A stretch of 64,000 nucleotides of DNA from Rodentibacter pneumotropicus DSM 21403. Its GTDB lineage: Bacteria > Pseudomonadota > Gammaproteobacteria > Enterobacterales > Pasteurellaceae. This document shows positions 46,828 to 56,455 of this stretch, in pieces; within the stretch, counting starts at the first letter, position 1, and the number at the start of each line of letters is the position of its first letter. The DNA is taken from contig NZ_KB904041.1 of the NCBI RefSeq assembly GCF_000379905.1, positions 198,825-262,824 on the forward strand, given 5' to 3'. Both the position numbers and the translations under genes were made by a program. A model generated the notes under the pieces. It was given only the letters and a program-made list of their open reading frames with translations, had not been told where the DNA came from and made no database searches.

Positions 46828-47763
46828 TTAGCTTGAAAATTCGATTAAACCGACCACGTTATTTTCATCATCGACGGCCACAAGGGAATGAATTTTTTTC
46901 TCTTTCATAAAATCTTCCGCTTTCGCTAAAAATTCGTTTTGATTAATAGTTTTTGGCGAACGTGTCATAAAATCTTGTGCGGTTTTGTTAAGAATTTCTG
47001 CACCATTAGCGGTGAGTGCGCGACGAATATCACCATCAGTAATAATGCCTTTTAATTGCTGATTTTCCATCACCAATGCTACGCCCATTCTTCCTTCGTT
47101 CATCACGGTTAGGCAATCGGTGAAATTGGTGTTTGGAGAAATTGTAGGTAAATAGGTTTGCATTTGATCTTTCACACGACAAAGCAAACGACGACCGAGA
47201 CTACCGCCCGGATGGAATTTAGCAAAGTCGGCAGGTTGGAAATTTCTTGCCGTGATGAGCGATACTGCAAGGGCATCACCTAATGCCAGTGTGACAAGGG
47301 CTGAGGTGGTAGGGGCAAGATTATTTGGGCAAACTTCACGCTCAACGGTAATGTCCAAGACGTAATCCGCATGGCGGGCAAGGGTTGAGTGTTTATTGCT
47401 GGTGAGGGCAATAATTTTATTGCCGAAGTTTTTTAGGCTTGGAATGAGTTTATTCACATCATCCGTTTCACCGCTATAGGAAATCAGCATGACAATGTCA
47501 ATCGGTTTGAGCATACCCAGATCACCGTGAAAAGCCTCAGTGGGATGCAGAAAGAAACTTGGTGTCCCGGTAGAGGCAAAAGTGGCGACCATTTTTTTAC
47601 CAACTAAACCTGATTTGCCAATTCCCCCAATGACAAGACGCCCTTGGCAAGCCAAAATAAGCTCAACGATTTGGTTGAAATTTTCGTCTAAACGTTGGCT
47701 TAATTGGGTAAGAGCAAGACTTTCGACGGAAAGTGTATCCCGTGCAATTTGTAGATAGTTCAT
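46828..47763 (-). CDS. kdsD: arabinose-5-phosphate isomerase
   Basis: KdsD interconverts ribulose-5-P and arabinose-5-P, the first step of KDO synthesis. It has 311 residues: an N-terminal SIS sugar-isomerase domain (GIGKSGLVGKKMVATFASTGTPSFFLHPTEAFHGDLG, residues ~48-85) and then two CBS domains (about 200-311, ending HSLVAVDDENNVVGLIEF). The length is slightly shorter than E. coli KdsD (328). An uptake signal lies just upstream of the start. Confidence 0.94.
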   Translation of the reverse strand: MNYLQIARDTLSVESLALTQLSQRLDENFNQIVELILACQGRLVIGGIGKSGLVGKKMVATFASTGTPSFFLHPTEAFHGDLGMLKPIDIVMLISYSGETDDVNKLIPSLKNFGNKIIALTSNKHSTLARHADYVLDITVEREVCPNNLAPTTSALVTLALGDALAVSLITARNFQPADFAKFHPGGSLGRRLLCRVKDQMQTYLPTISPNTNFTDCLTVMNEGRMGVALVMENQQLKGIITDGDIRRALTANGAEILNKTAQDFMTRSPKTINQNEFLAKAEDFMKEKKIHSLVAVDDENNVVGLIEFSS

Positions 47764-47911
47764 GGACAGTCCTAAAGTGCGGTTAAAATTGTGGGTATTT
47801 TAGCTGAATGCAGTAAAAATACGAATGAAAAATTATATGTAATCGCTGATGTGATTAATTACGGCTTCACCGCCGTTGGCAAAGCCAATGTTCAAAATCC
47901 ATTGGATTTTG

Positions 47912-47940
47912 TTGACCGCACTTTTATTAATCTCTATACT
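47912..47940 (+). promoter_or_regulatory. sigma70 promoter of rnpB
   Basis: TTGACC (47912-47917) and TATACT (47935-47940) are separated by exactly 17 bp, and the predicted start falls at 47947-47948, the 5' end of the RNA fold. The -35 hexamer is part of an uptake signal (GACCGCACTTTT). A CAAAATCC-ATT-GGATTTTG hairpin lies just upstream at 47893-47911. Confidence 0.88.
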
Positions 47941-47947
47941 ACGCGCC

Positions 47948-48322
<375 letters not shown>

Positions 48323-48324
48323 TC

Positions 48325-48377
48325 AACCGCACTTTATTTATTCATTATGAATGGATTAAAGTGCGGTTGTTTTTTTA
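48325..48377 (+). terminator. uptake-signal terminator of rnpB
   Basis: AACCGCACTTT (48325-48335) pairs with AAAGTGCGGTT (48358-48368) around a small ATTCAT-TATGAAT hairpin, followed by T7. Confidence 0.88.
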
Positions 48378-48466
48378 AGTATTATCTAGAGCAATATTAA
48401 TCTACACAAAATGGTATTTCACTGTGGTTATGGATAGACTGCTTTTTTATAGCCATATTATTTTTA

Positions 48467-48500
48467 TTGTCATACTCTCGTCACTTTTACAACGTATTCT
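48467..48500 (+). promoter_or_regulatory. Pho-box-like promoter of the phytase-like gene
   Basis: TTGTCAT (48467-48473) and TCGTCAC (48478-48484) are direct repeats spaced exactly 11 bp, as in the PhoB box (CTGTCAT-N4-CTGTCAC). A TATTCT -10 element follows 10 bp later at 48495-48500, the spacing of PhoB-activated promoters. The match is imperfect (11 of 14 in the repeats). Confidence 0.5.
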
Positions 48501-48531
48501 CTTTAGCAACATAGACTAAAGAGGAAACTGT

Positions 48532-49890
48532 ATGAAAAATAAATATTACCTTGCTGTATTGAGCTTCACTTTAAGTATGACAAGTGTTGCGGAAATACCA
48601 TCGGCTTTTGAAACTCCGGCTGAACTAGCCGGTTATGCAGTATTACCCGCAAATGCCGTAGTTACCGTACCGGATGATGCACCGAATGACTTAAAAACAG
48701 CGGGAAAATATACGACTTTTAAGCGGGTGGAAAAATTGCAATCCATATCGGGAAAATCAAAAGATCGTGAAACAGGCTATTTTTTACCGATTCAAAATCA
48801 GCCGCGACAAGGTCATTCCGGAATAAAAGTGGTTGGAAAAGATACGGTATGGATCCTTACCGATAACGGCTTTGGTAGTAAAGCCAATTCGCCGGATTCG
48901 ATGCTGTATTTGAATCAATATAAAATTAATTGGTCGCAGGGAAAATTTGAACCGCTTAAGACTGTCTTTTTAGCTGATCCGGATAAAAAAGTACCATTTC
49001 GTATTGTGCATGAAGACACAAAGGAAAGATATTTAACCGGGGCAGATTTTGATACAGAAAGTTTTCAAATTATCGGCAATAATATTTGGATTGGTGATGA
49101 ATTTGGTCCGTATTTAATCAAAACGGATTTAAACGGAAAAGTGTTATCCGTATTTGAAACAGAAATAGGTGGAAGAAAAATTCAATCTCCCGATCATTAT
49201 CAAATCGTCTCACCTGGCACCCCAAACGGTTTCCATAAAAGTGTCAATTTAAAACGTTCGAAAGGATACGAAGGGATGGCTTTATCACCTGACGGTAAAT
49301 ACCTTTATCCATTGCTAGAAGGACCGTTATGGGATGAGAAAAAACAAGGTTGGGAAACCGTGGATGGAAAAGTTTCATTGCGCATTTTAGAATTTGATGT
49401 TGATAAACAAGAATGGACGGGACGTTATTGGTTTTATCCTTTAGAAAACGAACATAATGCGATTGGTGATTTTAATCTGCTTGATGCAAAAAACGGATTG
49501 ATCATAGAACGGGATAATGGTGAAGGAACTGAGGATAAAGCCTGTAAAAACTCGGTTGATACCACGCATTGTTTTTCTGAACCTGCAAAATTTAAGCGGG
49601 TTTATAAAGTCTCATTCTCCTCGGATAATGTGGGTAAAGCAGTGAAAAAACTTGCCTATATTGATTTATTAAATATTTCCGACCCAAATAAAATAAGTCT
49701 CAAACCTTTGAATGATGGCGTATTAAAATTCCCGTTTTTTACTATTGAGAACCTTGATGTTGTTGATAATGAACATATTATCGTCGGCAATGACAATAAT
49801 TTTCCATTTTCATCAAGTCGCCAACCTAATCATCAAGATGATAATGAATTAATTTTATTGAAAGTACCGGCTTTATTAAAGGCTAAATAA
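48532..49890 (+). CDS. secreted phytase-like (esterase-like activity of phytase) protein
   Basis: This 452-residue exported protein has a Sec signal peptide (MKNKYYLAVLSFTLSMTSVA, cleavage near residue 21). The mature part resembles the esterase-like domain of bacterial phytase-family beta propellers. Visible segments are DTVWILTDNGFGSKANSPDS, DTESFQIIGNNIWIGDEFGPYLIKTDLNGK, KGYEGMALSPDGKYLYPLLEGP, and IENLDVVDNEHIIVGNDNNFPFS. Two Cys near residues 338 and 346 may form a disulfide. The substrate is unknown; phosphate acquisition is suggested by family and by the Pho-box-like element upstream. Confidence 0.82.
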   Translation: MKNKYYLAVLSFTLSMTSVAEIPSAFETPAELAGYAVLPANAVVTVPDDAPNDLKTAGKYTTFKRVEKLQSISGKSKDRETGYFLPIQNQPRQGHSGIKVVGKDTVWILTDNGFGSKANSPDSMLYLNQYKINWSQGKFEPLKTVFLADPDKKVPFRIVHEDTKERYLTGADFDTESFQIIGNNIWIGDEFGPYLIKTDLNGKVLSVFETEIGGRKIQSPDHYQIVSPGTPNGFHKSVNLKRSKGYEGMALSPDGKYLYPLLEGPLWDEKKQGWETVDGKVSLRILEFDVDKQEWTGRYWFYPLENEHNAIGDFNLLDAKNGLIIERDNGEGTEDKACKNSVDTTHCFSEPAKFKRVYKVSFSSDNVGKAVKKLAYIDLLNISDPNKISLKPLNDGVLKFPFFTIENLDVVDNEHIIVGNDNNFPFSSSRQPNHQDDNELILLKVPALLKAK

Positions 49891-49922
49891 TCACAGGCTA
49901 TCAAGAAATACTCTTAAAATTA

Positions 49923-49972
49923 ACCGCACTTTGAGTTGCGTTTTAAAAAGTAGTTGTTGCTCAAAGTGCGGT
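49923..49972. terminator. extended inverted uptake-signal terminator (phytase-like / dacB)
   Basis: ACCGCACTTTGAG and CTCAAAGTGCGGT form a 13-bp perfect stem between convergent genes. The pairing extends three bases beyond the uptake signal itself. Confidence 0.82.
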
Positions 49973-50001
49973 CAAATATTTTATTCTATGCAGTTGTTTT
50001 A

Positions 50002-51441
50002 TTATTCTTTGTATAATTGATTATATAGTCCGCTTTCAAATTGCACTAAAGGGGCGCGTTTTGTTTTATTTTCAAGTTCACCTGTGGAATAACCGTTGAT
50101 AAATTGAACAAAAGCGATTTTTTCGCCACGTGCATTTGTCATAAACCCTGCAAGATTGTAAACCCCTTTTAATGAACCTGTTTTAGCGATCACATTCTTT
50201 ACCAACGGTGGATTAATTAATCCGACACGTCCGCTGATCGTGCCGTCCACGCCTGCAATAGGGAAGGTTTCCATTAAATGTAGCTTATCTTCATTTTTCG
50301 CCATATATTCTAATACGGAAAGCATTGTTTTGGGCGCGACCAAGTTATGGCGTGAAAGACCTGAACCATCAGCTAAGATGCTATTGCCGAATTTGATGCC
50401 TTGTTTTTGTAAAACGGATTTAACCGCTAAGGTTCCCAGTTGGAAGGATGCCGGACGTTTGTAGTAATGGTAGGCAATGGCTCGAAATAAAGAATCTGCA
50501 ATTTGATTGTCGGATTTTTTCATCATTTTTTTCAATAAATCCGGTAAAGGTTTAGAGAAATGTTGTGCTAACAGTTGTCCTTGTTGTGGTTTTTGCGGTT
50601 GTAATACTTTACCGTTAAATTCGATGTCTAACCGTTTGAGTTGGCGTTGAATAATTGCTGCTGCGTAAGCATCGGGATCTTGTACCGCAAAACTTAAACC
50701 GAAAGGTTTTGTTTGACGGGCAAGGCAACCTTTCACTTGATAGCGATTATTATCATGAACGACTACATCTAATTGACAATAAGGCGATTCACGGCTATCT
50801 GCCACATAAACTTGTCCGAACACTTGAATCGGAAATTGTGCCGGCACGCTGATTTTGACGGTTTCTCCAGGGGCTTGATTGGCGTCTAGTTCCGCATAGA
50901 AACAGTTATTATCAATATTTGCGGCGGAAGGCGGGGAATTGAAACACATGGTTAAATCATTCCAAATCCAGCCTAAACCGCGATCATGGCTGGAGAATAC
51001 GGAAGTATCCAATATGAGATTGCCATTGATTTTATTGATACCTTGTTTTTTTAATTCGGCAAGTAAACTATAAAGTTGACCGCTGGTGAGATCCGGATCA
51101 CCGGTAAAACGTACGATTAGATTGCCTTCTAAAAGCCCATTTTGAACTTTGCCATTGGTTAATAAGGCTGTATCAAATCTGAAGTTGTCACCAAGCACTA
51201 ATTTTGCGGCAACGGCGGTAAATACTTTTTGGGTGCTTGCCGGCAACATAAAAGCAGAGCTGTGATAATTTGCAATGATTTGATCTTGATTCAGATTTTT
51301 AGCAATAACCCCTACTGTTGCACCTTCGGGTAGATGTTCGGTAATCGTGGGAAGATTAATTTCTGCATAACTGGAAAGGGAAAAGCCGAGTGTGAAAAAT
51401 ACCGCTTTAAGTGCGGTCGAAATTGAAGATATTTTTTCCAT
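50002..51441 (-). CDS. dacB: D-alanyl-D-alanine carboxypeptidase/endopeptidase (PBP4)
   Basis: This periplasmic class C penicillin-binding protein trims and cleaves peptidoglycan cross-links. It has 479 residues with a signal peptide (ALKAVFFTLGFSLSSYAE, cleavage near residue 27). The serine motif is MLPASTQKVFTA (STQK near residue 69). The second motif SDN is in MMKKSDNQIADSLFR near 310, and KTG is in VIAKTGSLKGVYNLAGF near 420. The large domain inserted between the first two motifs is typical of PBP4. It diverges from greA, as in H. influenzae and E. coli. Confidence 0.96.
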   Translation of the reverse strand: MEKISSISTALKAVFFTLGFSLSSYAEINLPTITEHLPEGATVGVIAKNLNQDQIIANYHSSAFMLPASTQKVFTAVAAKLVLGDNFRFDTALLTNGKVQNGLLEGNLIVRFTGDPDLTSGQLYSLLAELKKQGINKINGNLILDTSVFSSHDRGLGWIWNDLTMCFNSPPSAANIDNNCFYAELDANQAPGETVKISVPAQFPIQVFGQVYVADSRESPYCQLDVVVHDNNRYQVKGCLARQTKPFGLSFAVQDPDAYAAAIIQRQLKRLDIEFNGKVLQPQKPQQGQLLAQHFSKPLPDLLKKMMKKSDNQIADSLFRAIAYHYYKRPASFQLGTLAVKSVLQKQGIKFGNSILADGSGLSRHNLVAPKTMLSVLEYMAKNEDKLHLMETFPIAGVDGTISGRVGLINPPLVKNVIAKTGSLKGVYNLAGFMTNARGEKIAFVQFINGYSTGELENKTKRAPLVQFESGLYNQLYKE

Positions 51442-51604
51442 TATTAACGGTTCTGGTTGCTATTTCTTTCAAGACGGACAATAATAGTCCTCGAACTCAC
51501 GAGAGTAAATCATTTTCTTGTGTACAATTTATTTTAAGTCGCTACGGTAATGTTTTTGCAATTTGCCGTAGTTTTCTTTTTATTAAATTTTAAGGAATGA
51601 AGCT

Positions 51605-52081
51605 ATGAAACAAATCCCAATGACTATGCGTGGAGCGGAGCTGTTGAGAGAAGAATTGGATTTCTTGAAAAATGTTCGTCGCCCCGAAATTATTAAAGCA
51701 ATTTCAGAAGCCCGTGAACATGGCGATTTAAAAGAAAATGCAGAATACCACGCTGCACGTGAACAACAAGGTTTTTGTGAAGGACGAATTCAAGAAATTG
51801 AAGGCAAATTGGCAAATAGCCAAGTGATTGATGTCACTAAATTACCGAATAACGGTAAAGTAATTTTTGGTGCAACGGTCGTGTTGGTCAATACGGATAC
51901 AGAGGAAGAAATTACTTATAAAATCGTCGGCGATGATGAAGCGGATATTAAATCAGGTTTGATTTCCGTGAATTCCCCGATTGCACGCGGTTTAATTGGT
52001 AAAGAAATTGATGATACGGTGAATATTGCCACTCCGGGTGGTAATGTTGAATTTGAAGTTATTGAGGTCAATTACATTTAG
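51605..52081 (+). CDS. greA: transcription elongation factor GreA
   Basis: GreA stimulates transcript cleavage by backtracked RNA polymerase. It has 158 residues. The N-terminal coiled coil has the conserved acidic tip [21 protein letters not shown] near residues 36-56. The C-terminal FKBP-like domain is at about residues 80-158, with [32 protein letters not shown] ribosome site precedes the ATG. Confidence 0.97.
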   Translation: MKQIPMTMRGAELLREELDFLKNVRRPEIIKAISEAREHGDLKENAEYHAAREQQGFCEGRIQEIEGKLANSQVIDVTKLPNNGKVIFGATVVLVNTDTEEEITYKIVGDDEADIKSGLISVNSPIARGLIGKEIDDTVNIATPGGNVEFEVIEVNYI

Positions 52082-52089
52082 TCAATAAA

Positions 52090-52117
52090 AAAGTGCGGTC
52101 ATTTTTAACCGCACTTT
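52090..52117. terminator. inverted uptake-signal terminator greA / yhbY
   Basis: AAAGTGCGGT (52090-52099) and ACCGCACTTT (52108-52117) form a 10-bp stem between convergent genes. Confidence 0.82.
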
Positions 52118-52124
52118 CTATAGA

Positions 52125-52424
52125 TTATTTCCGTGGAAGTTGAATTTTTTTCTCTTCGCTAGGTTTGTAAAGCACTAAAATATGTCCGATAGTTTGAACG
52201 TTTGAGGCTTGGGTTTCACGAATAATCGCATCAATAATCAATTGTTTGGTTTCACGATCAGCGCCGGCAATTTTTACTTTAATGAGCTCATGGTGCGCCA
52301 GTGCATTTTCGATTTCGGCGAGTACGCCCTCGGTTAAACCATTGCCTCCGAGCATAACCACTGGGTTAAGATGGTGTGCAAGACCTTTTAAAAATTGTTT
52401 TTGTTTGGTTGATAAGGTTGTCAT
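52125..52424 (-). CDS. yhbY: ribosome-associated RNA-binding protein YhbY
   Basis: This is a 99-residue CRM-domain protein that associates with pre-50S ribosomal particles. Visible parts are LSTKQKQFLKGLAHHLNPVV, then the GGNG loop (MLGGNGLTEGVLAEIENALAHHELIKVKI) and IGHILVLYKPS near the end. The start at 52424 is chosen over a longer reading because AGGA lies upstream and the family begins at MTTLSTKQ. It diverges from rlmE; the neighbourhood yhbY|rlmE-ftsH with greA nearby is conserved. Confidence 0.95.
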   Translation of the reverse strand: MTTLSTKQKQFLKGLAHHLNPVVMLGGNGLTEGVLAEIENALAHHELIKVKIAGADRETKQLIIDAIIRETQASNVQTIGHILVLYKPSEEKKIQLPRK

Positions 52425-52577
52425 AAGGAATCCTACAAATGAATACGAATAATAAAAAGAGCGGTCAGAAAAAACAGAGATTTTCTGTTTTTTTAGGCTC
52501 ATTAAGTCTTGAATTTGGCAGATTGTACCCAAATATAGGCAAAACTACTACAAAAAATAGTACGAAAGACAGAAATT

Positions 52578-53216
52578 ATGGGAAAGAAAAAACGTTCGGC
52601 GAGTTCTTCTCGTTGGCTAAACGAACATTTTAAAGATCCGTTTGTACAAAAAGCACATAAGCAAAAATTGCGTTCCCGTGCTTATTTTAAACTTGATGAA
52701 ATTCAGCAAACGGACAAATTATTTAAATCAGGAATGACCGTTGTGGATCTTGGCGCTGCACCGGGTGGATGGTCACAATATGTTGTGAGCCAAATCGGTG
52801 ATAGAGGGCGGGTAATTGCCTGTGATATTTTGGAAATGGATCCTATTGTCGGGGTTGATTTTTTACAAGGCGATTTTCGTGATGAAAATGTCCTCAATGC
52901 TTTACTTGAACGTGTAGGCAAAGCCAAGGTAGATGTGGTGATGTCGGATATGGCTCCTAATTTCAGCGGTATGCCCTCAGTGGATATTCCGCGTGCTATG
53001 TATCTGGTTGAATTGGCGTTGGATATGTGTAAACAGGTTCTGGCGCACAAAGGTGGTTTTGTCGTCAAAGTATTTCAAGGAGAAGGCTTTGATGAATATT
53101 TACGCGAAATTCGATCTTTATTTAGTGTAGTGAAGGTACGTAAACCGGAGGCTTCACGTGGACGTTCCCGTGAAGTTTATATTGTGGCTACGGGCTATAA
53201 AGGCGAATCACTTTGA
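52578..53216 (+). CDS. rlmE: 23S rRNA 2'-O-methyltransferase RlmE
   Basis: RlmE (FtsJ/RrmJ) methylates U2552 of 23S rRNA at the peptidyl-transferase A loop, a late 50S assembly step. It has 212 residues. The SAM motif is [17 protein letters not shown] near residue 54. The catalytic K-D-K-E tetrad lies in [39 protein letters not shown] and REVYIVATG. The gene is 78 bp upstream of ftsH, the usual heat-shock operon partner. Confidence 0.97.
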   Translation: MGKKKRSASSSRWLNEHFKDPFVQKAHKQKLRSRAYFKLDEIQQTDKLFKSGMTVVDLGAAPGGWSQYVVSQIGDRGRVIACDILEMDPIVGVDFLQGDFRDENVLNALLERVGKAKVDVVMSDMAPNFSGMPSVDIPRAMYLVELALDMCKQVLAHKGGFVVKVFQGEGFDEYLREIRSLFSVVKVRKPEASRGRSREVYIVATGYKGESL

Positions 53217-53294
53217 TAGCTTTTCATAGTTTGTGATATATAGTATCTTTGTGGCGAATTTATTAACTTTAACTTAGGAAAGGCAGGTTAAACT

Positions 53295-55211
53295 TTGAAC
53301 GATATGGTCAAAAATTTGGTACTCTGGATCGTGGTGGCGGTTGTTATGATGACAGCTTATCAGAGTTTCAATTCTAATTCGGTAGAAAATTCTACTGACT
53401 ATACGACGTTTGTTTACGATGTGAGCAATGGTCAAATAAAGGAAGCTCGTTTTGATACCAATGAAATTACGGTAACAAAAAGCGATGGTTCAAAATACAT
53501 GACTGTTATGCCACCATTGGAAGATAAAAAATTACTTGATGATTTATTAAGTAAAAAAGTGAAGGTAGAGGGTACGCCATTTGAAAGACGTAGCTTAATT
53601 TCACAAATTTTAATTTCTTGGTTCCCAATGCTATTTCTTGTGGGCGTATGGATTTTCTTTATGCGTCAAATGCAAGGCGGTGGCGGCAAGGCCATGAGCT
53701 TTGGTAAAAGTCGTGCAAAAATGTTAAGTCAAGATCAAATCAAAGTGACGTTTGCCGATGTTGCGGGGTGTGATGAAGCGAAAGAAGAAGTCGGTGAGAT
53801 TGTTGATTTTTTACGTGATCCGACCAAATTCCAAAATTTAGGCGGCAAAATTCCAAAAGGGATTTTAATGGTAGGCCCTCCGGGTACCGGTAAAACATTA
53901 TTGGCAAAAGCCATTGCCGGTGAAGCTAAAGTACCGTTTTTCACTATTTCGGGATCTGACTTTGTTGAAATGTTTGTGGGTGTGGGTGCTTCCCGCGTTC
54001 GTGATATGTTTGAACAAGCGAAAAAAAATGCTCCTTGTTTGATCTTTATTGATGAAATTGATGCAGTAGGTCGTCAGCGTGGCGCAGGTTTGGGCGGTGG
54101 TCATGATGAACGTGAACAGACTCTTAACCAAATGCTCGTTGAAATGGATGGTTTTGGTGGTCATGATGGGGTAATTGTCATTGCCGCAACTAACCGTCCC
54201 GATGTATTAGATCCTGCATTAACCCGTCCGGGACGTTTCGACCGTCAAGTTGTGGTAGGATTGCCGGATGTAAAAGGTCGTGAGCAAATTTTAAAAGTAC
54301 ATATGCGCAAAGTACCATTGGCTGAGGATGTGGATGCCATGACATTAGCGCGTGGTACACCGGGTTATTCAGGTGCGGATCTTGCCAATCTTGTCAATGA
54401 AGCTGCGCTATTTGCCGCTCGTAATAATAAACGTAAAGTTTCCATGCTTGAGTTTGAAAAAGCAAAAGACAAAATTAATATGGGACCGGAACGTCGCACC
54501 ATGATTATGACGGAGAAACAAAAAGAATCTACTGCTTATCATGAAGCCGGTCATGCCATTGTGGGATATTTAGTGCCTGAACATGATCCTGTTCACAAAG
54601 TCACGATTATTCCTCGTGGTCGTGCATTAGGTGTTACATTCTTCTTACCGGAAGGGGATCAAGTCAGCATCAGCCAAAAACAATTAGAAAGTAAACTTTC
54701 AACTCTTTATGCGGGTCGTTTGGCAGAAGATTTGATTTACGGTGAAGAAAATATTTCTACCGGTGCTTCTAACGATATTAAAGTGGCAACCAATATTGCC
54801 CGCAATATGGTGACGCAATGGGGTTTCTCTGAAAAACTTGGTCCGATTCTTTACTCAGAAGACGAAGGGGAAGTTTTCTTAGGTCGCTCAATGGCAAAAG
54901 CGAAACATATGTCTGATGAAACAGCTCATGTTATCGATGAAGAAGTCCGTGCAATCATAACGCGTAATTATGAGCGTGCGAGACAAATTCTTATTGAGAA
55001 TATGGATATTTTGCATGCGATGAAAGACGCACTTGTGAAATATGAAACCATCGAAGAAGTACAAATTAAGCAATTAATGAATCGTGAGCCGGTCACACCG
55101 CCTTCAGGTTGGGAAGAAACGAAAATCTCACAAGCGGCTTATTCAAATGTTGCTACTGAAAATGAATCAGAAAGTGCGGTCGAAATCGAAAAACCACAAG
55201 ATTCTGAATAA
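53295..55211 (+). CDS. ftsH: ATP-dependent zinc metalloprotease FtsH
   Basis: FtsH is an inner-membrane AAA+ protease that degrades LpxC, sigma32 and damaged membrane proteins. It has 638 residues. Two N-terminal transmembrane helices (about residues 5-22 and 100-120) flank a periplasmic domain. Walker A is [16 protein letters not shown] near residue 195 and Walker B is [15 protein letters not shown]. The second region of homology is [21 protein letters not shown]. The zinc site HEAGH is in [15 protein letters not shown] near 417. Translation starts at TTG, giving MNDMVKNL, which parallels MSDMAKNL of E. coli. A uptake signal encodes part of the C-terminal tail. Confidence 0.97.
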   Translation: MNDMVKNLVLWIVVAVVMMTAYQSFNSNSVENSTDYTTFVYDVSNGQIKEARFDTNEITVTKSDGSKYMTVMPPLEDKKLLDDLLSKKVKVEGTPFERRSLISQILISWFPMLFLVGVWIFFMRQMQGGGGKAMSFGKSRAKMLSQDQIKVTFADVAGCDEAKEEVGEIVDFLRDPTKFQNLGGKIPKGILMVGPPGTGKTLLAKAIAGEAKVPFFTISGSDFVEMFVGVGASRVRDMFEQAKKNAPCLIFIDEIDAVGRQRGAGLGGGHDEREQTLNQMLVEMDGFGGHDGVIVIAATNRPDVLDPALTRPGRFDRQVVVGLPDVKGREQILKVHMRKVPLAEDVDAMTLARGTPGYSGADLANLVNEAALFAARNNKRKVSMLEFEKAKDKINMGPERRTMIMTEKQKESTAYHEAGHAIVGYLVPEHDPVHKVTIIPRGRALGVTFFLPEGDQVSISQKQLESKLSTLYAGRLAEDLIYGEENISTGASNDIKVATNIARNMVTQWGFSEKLGPILYSEDEGEVFLGRSMAKAKHMSDETAHVIDEEVRAIITRNYERARQILIENMDILHAMKDALVKYETIEEVQIKQLMNREPVTPPSGWEETKISQAAYSNVATENESESAVEIEKPQDSE

Positions 55212-55221
55212 TGAAATGAGC

Positions 55222-55250
55222 GCCTCCTAATTAGGAGGCTTTATTATTTT
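55222..55250 (+). terminator. terminator of ftsH
   Basis: GCCTCCTAA/TTAGGAGGC is a perfect 18-bp palindrome followed by a T-rich run, 10 bp after the ftsH stop. Confidence 0.88.
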
Positions 55251-55282
55251 TAAACCACCTTATGTGAAGGTGGTGGTAGACC

Positions 55283-55375
55283 TACCTCTTTTGGGCAAGA
55301 GGTTACTGCATTGACACCGTGGTGTTAATGCAGAAATGATGCGAAAGATATGTGGAAACATGACTTGTCCCTTTC
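55283..55375 (+). pseudogene. decayed IS200/IS605-family TnpA fragment
   Basis: The plus strand reads YLFWARGYCIDTV from 55283. After restoring one G at about 55322 it continues GVNAEMMRK, and after removing one A near 55348 it gives RKYVET. The joined string WARGYCIDTVGVNAEMMRKYV matches the conserved region of IS200/IS605 TnpA that follows the HUH catalytic core. No start, no HUH motif and no tyrosine helix remain. The rest of the 405-bp ftsH to 55617 gap has further stop-riddled frames and no recognisable gene. It marks an old insertion site. Confidence 0.6.
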
Positions 55376-55616
55376 CTGATACGCAAGTTTGCTCCAAAAG
55401 ATAAACAACAGGCTATACTGGATTCGTATTTTTGGCGTAACTAGCTAAACTAAATTTGTTCTCTGGGCTGATTAGACCGTTATGTTTTAGCGCTGTTAGG
55501 CGTGATTAGAAGAAAGAACTCGTTACAACAATAAAAAAGTTATAGCATCGCAAAAATTATTAAAAATTGACAATACCAAGTAAATTATGTAGTTTTCTTC
55601 CTTTTATACCCTATTT

Positions 55617-56357
55617 ATGTCAATTAGAATGAAAACAAATTCAAACATTATCATCAACTCTTCTTTTTTTATTGCTTATATCTCTTTTTTGGGTTGGTCA
55701 GTCGCTTACATACATGGATGGGCTAAGTTTTACTATTATGGCTATCCTTGGGAATTTGTAGAAGTTGGTATCAATAACATTGCTAGAGCACTTGGTTATG
55801 TACTATTCGTTTCAATGATTATATTCATAACTTGTGCCATAGGCTGGATTATTATTAGGAGTGCAAAACGAGTATTCTCAAGAACAACAGTTGCATCAAT
55901 TCGAACGTTTGTTGTGTTAAGTATTGTATTTACTCCATTATTAGTTCAGTTATCACTAATTACACATAAAACTGACTATGTCATCATTTCTATTTATTTA
56001 CTTGGGGCAATAGCCATATCGCTTATTTGTAAAAAACATAGTTACCATATTAGTATCAAAAAAATTATTAGGGATATTAAAAATCATAAAATTTACTTAC
56101 TCACTGCGCTTACTATAGTGTATTTCTACTTTGCTTTATCAGCTTTTATGATTGGTTATTATGCTCAGATTTTCCCCAAAACTTATGCTCAAATTACATT
56201 GTCTGAAGAGGATTATTACATCTTTGGAAGATGTAATGGCACCTTTATTTTGATTCAAGATATAGGAAAGAAGAATAGTGACTTTTTTATTTATCCTTGT
56301 ATGAACAATATAAAACCTTGTAAAGTAACGATTGAAAATAAATCAATTAAGAATTGA
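55617..56357 (+). CDS. polytopic membrane protein of unknown function
   Basis: I do not recognise this 246-residue protein. It has about five hydrophobic helices (approximately residues 14-34, 57-80, 92-112, 120-138 and 160-184). A polar C-terminal domain of about 60 residues contains two Cys pairs (FGRCNG and YPCMNNIKPCKV) and, with an odd number of helices, may face the periplasm. The segment WAKFYYYGYPWEFVEVGINN after the first helix is distinctive. Base composition is lower in GC than its neighbours. There is no clear ribosome site; MKTNSN at 55629 is an alternative start. It lies between a TnpA remnant and metE, which suggests horizontal acquisition. Confidence 0.6.
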   Translation: MSIRMKTNSNIIINSSFFIAYISFLGWSVAYIHGWAKFYYYGYPWEFVEVGINNIARALGYVLFVSMIIFITCAIGWIIIRSAKRVFSRTTVASIRTFVVLSIVFTPLLVQLSLITHKTDYVIISIYLLGAIAISLICKKHSYHISIKKIIRDIKNHKIYLLTALTIVYFYFALSAFMIGYYAQIFPKTYAQITLSEEDYYIFGRCNGTFILIQDIGKKNSDFFIYPCMNNIKPCKVTIENKSIKN

Positions 56358-56366
56358 TTTATTTTC
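56334..56366 (+). terminator. long AT hairpin overlapping the end of the 246-residue ORF
   Basis: GAAAATAAATCAATT and AATTGATTTATTTTC form a 15-bp perfect stem with a 3-nt loop. The stop codon (56355-56357) lies inside the 3' arm, so the hairpin is part of the coding sequence. It may terminate the transcript or protect its 3' end. Confidence 0.55.
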
Positions 56367-56400
56367 TTTAGAGGAAAACGTTAGATCTACTCCACTGGTT

Positions 56401-56422
56401 AAAAAAGGGGAATACCCCCTTT
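56401..56422 (-). terminator. terminator of metE
   Basis: On the minus strand AAAGGGGG-TATT-CCCC is followed by T6. It lies about 35 bp after the metE stop codon. Confidence 0.8.
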
Positions 56423-56455
56423 ACTACACTAACCTAGTACATTTTTGCATGATCA

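Noticed and set aside
47764..47947. Short frame ...VINYGFTAVGKANVQNPLDFVDRTF between kdsD and rnpB
   Set aside because: No start with a ribosome site, overlaps the rnpB promoter, and no recognisable family.
52469..52494. AAAAAACAGA-GATT-TTCTGTTTTTTT hairpin upstream of rlmE
   Set aside because: Looks like a terminator, but no plus-strand gene ends there and greA already has one; AT-rich symmetry by chance is likely.
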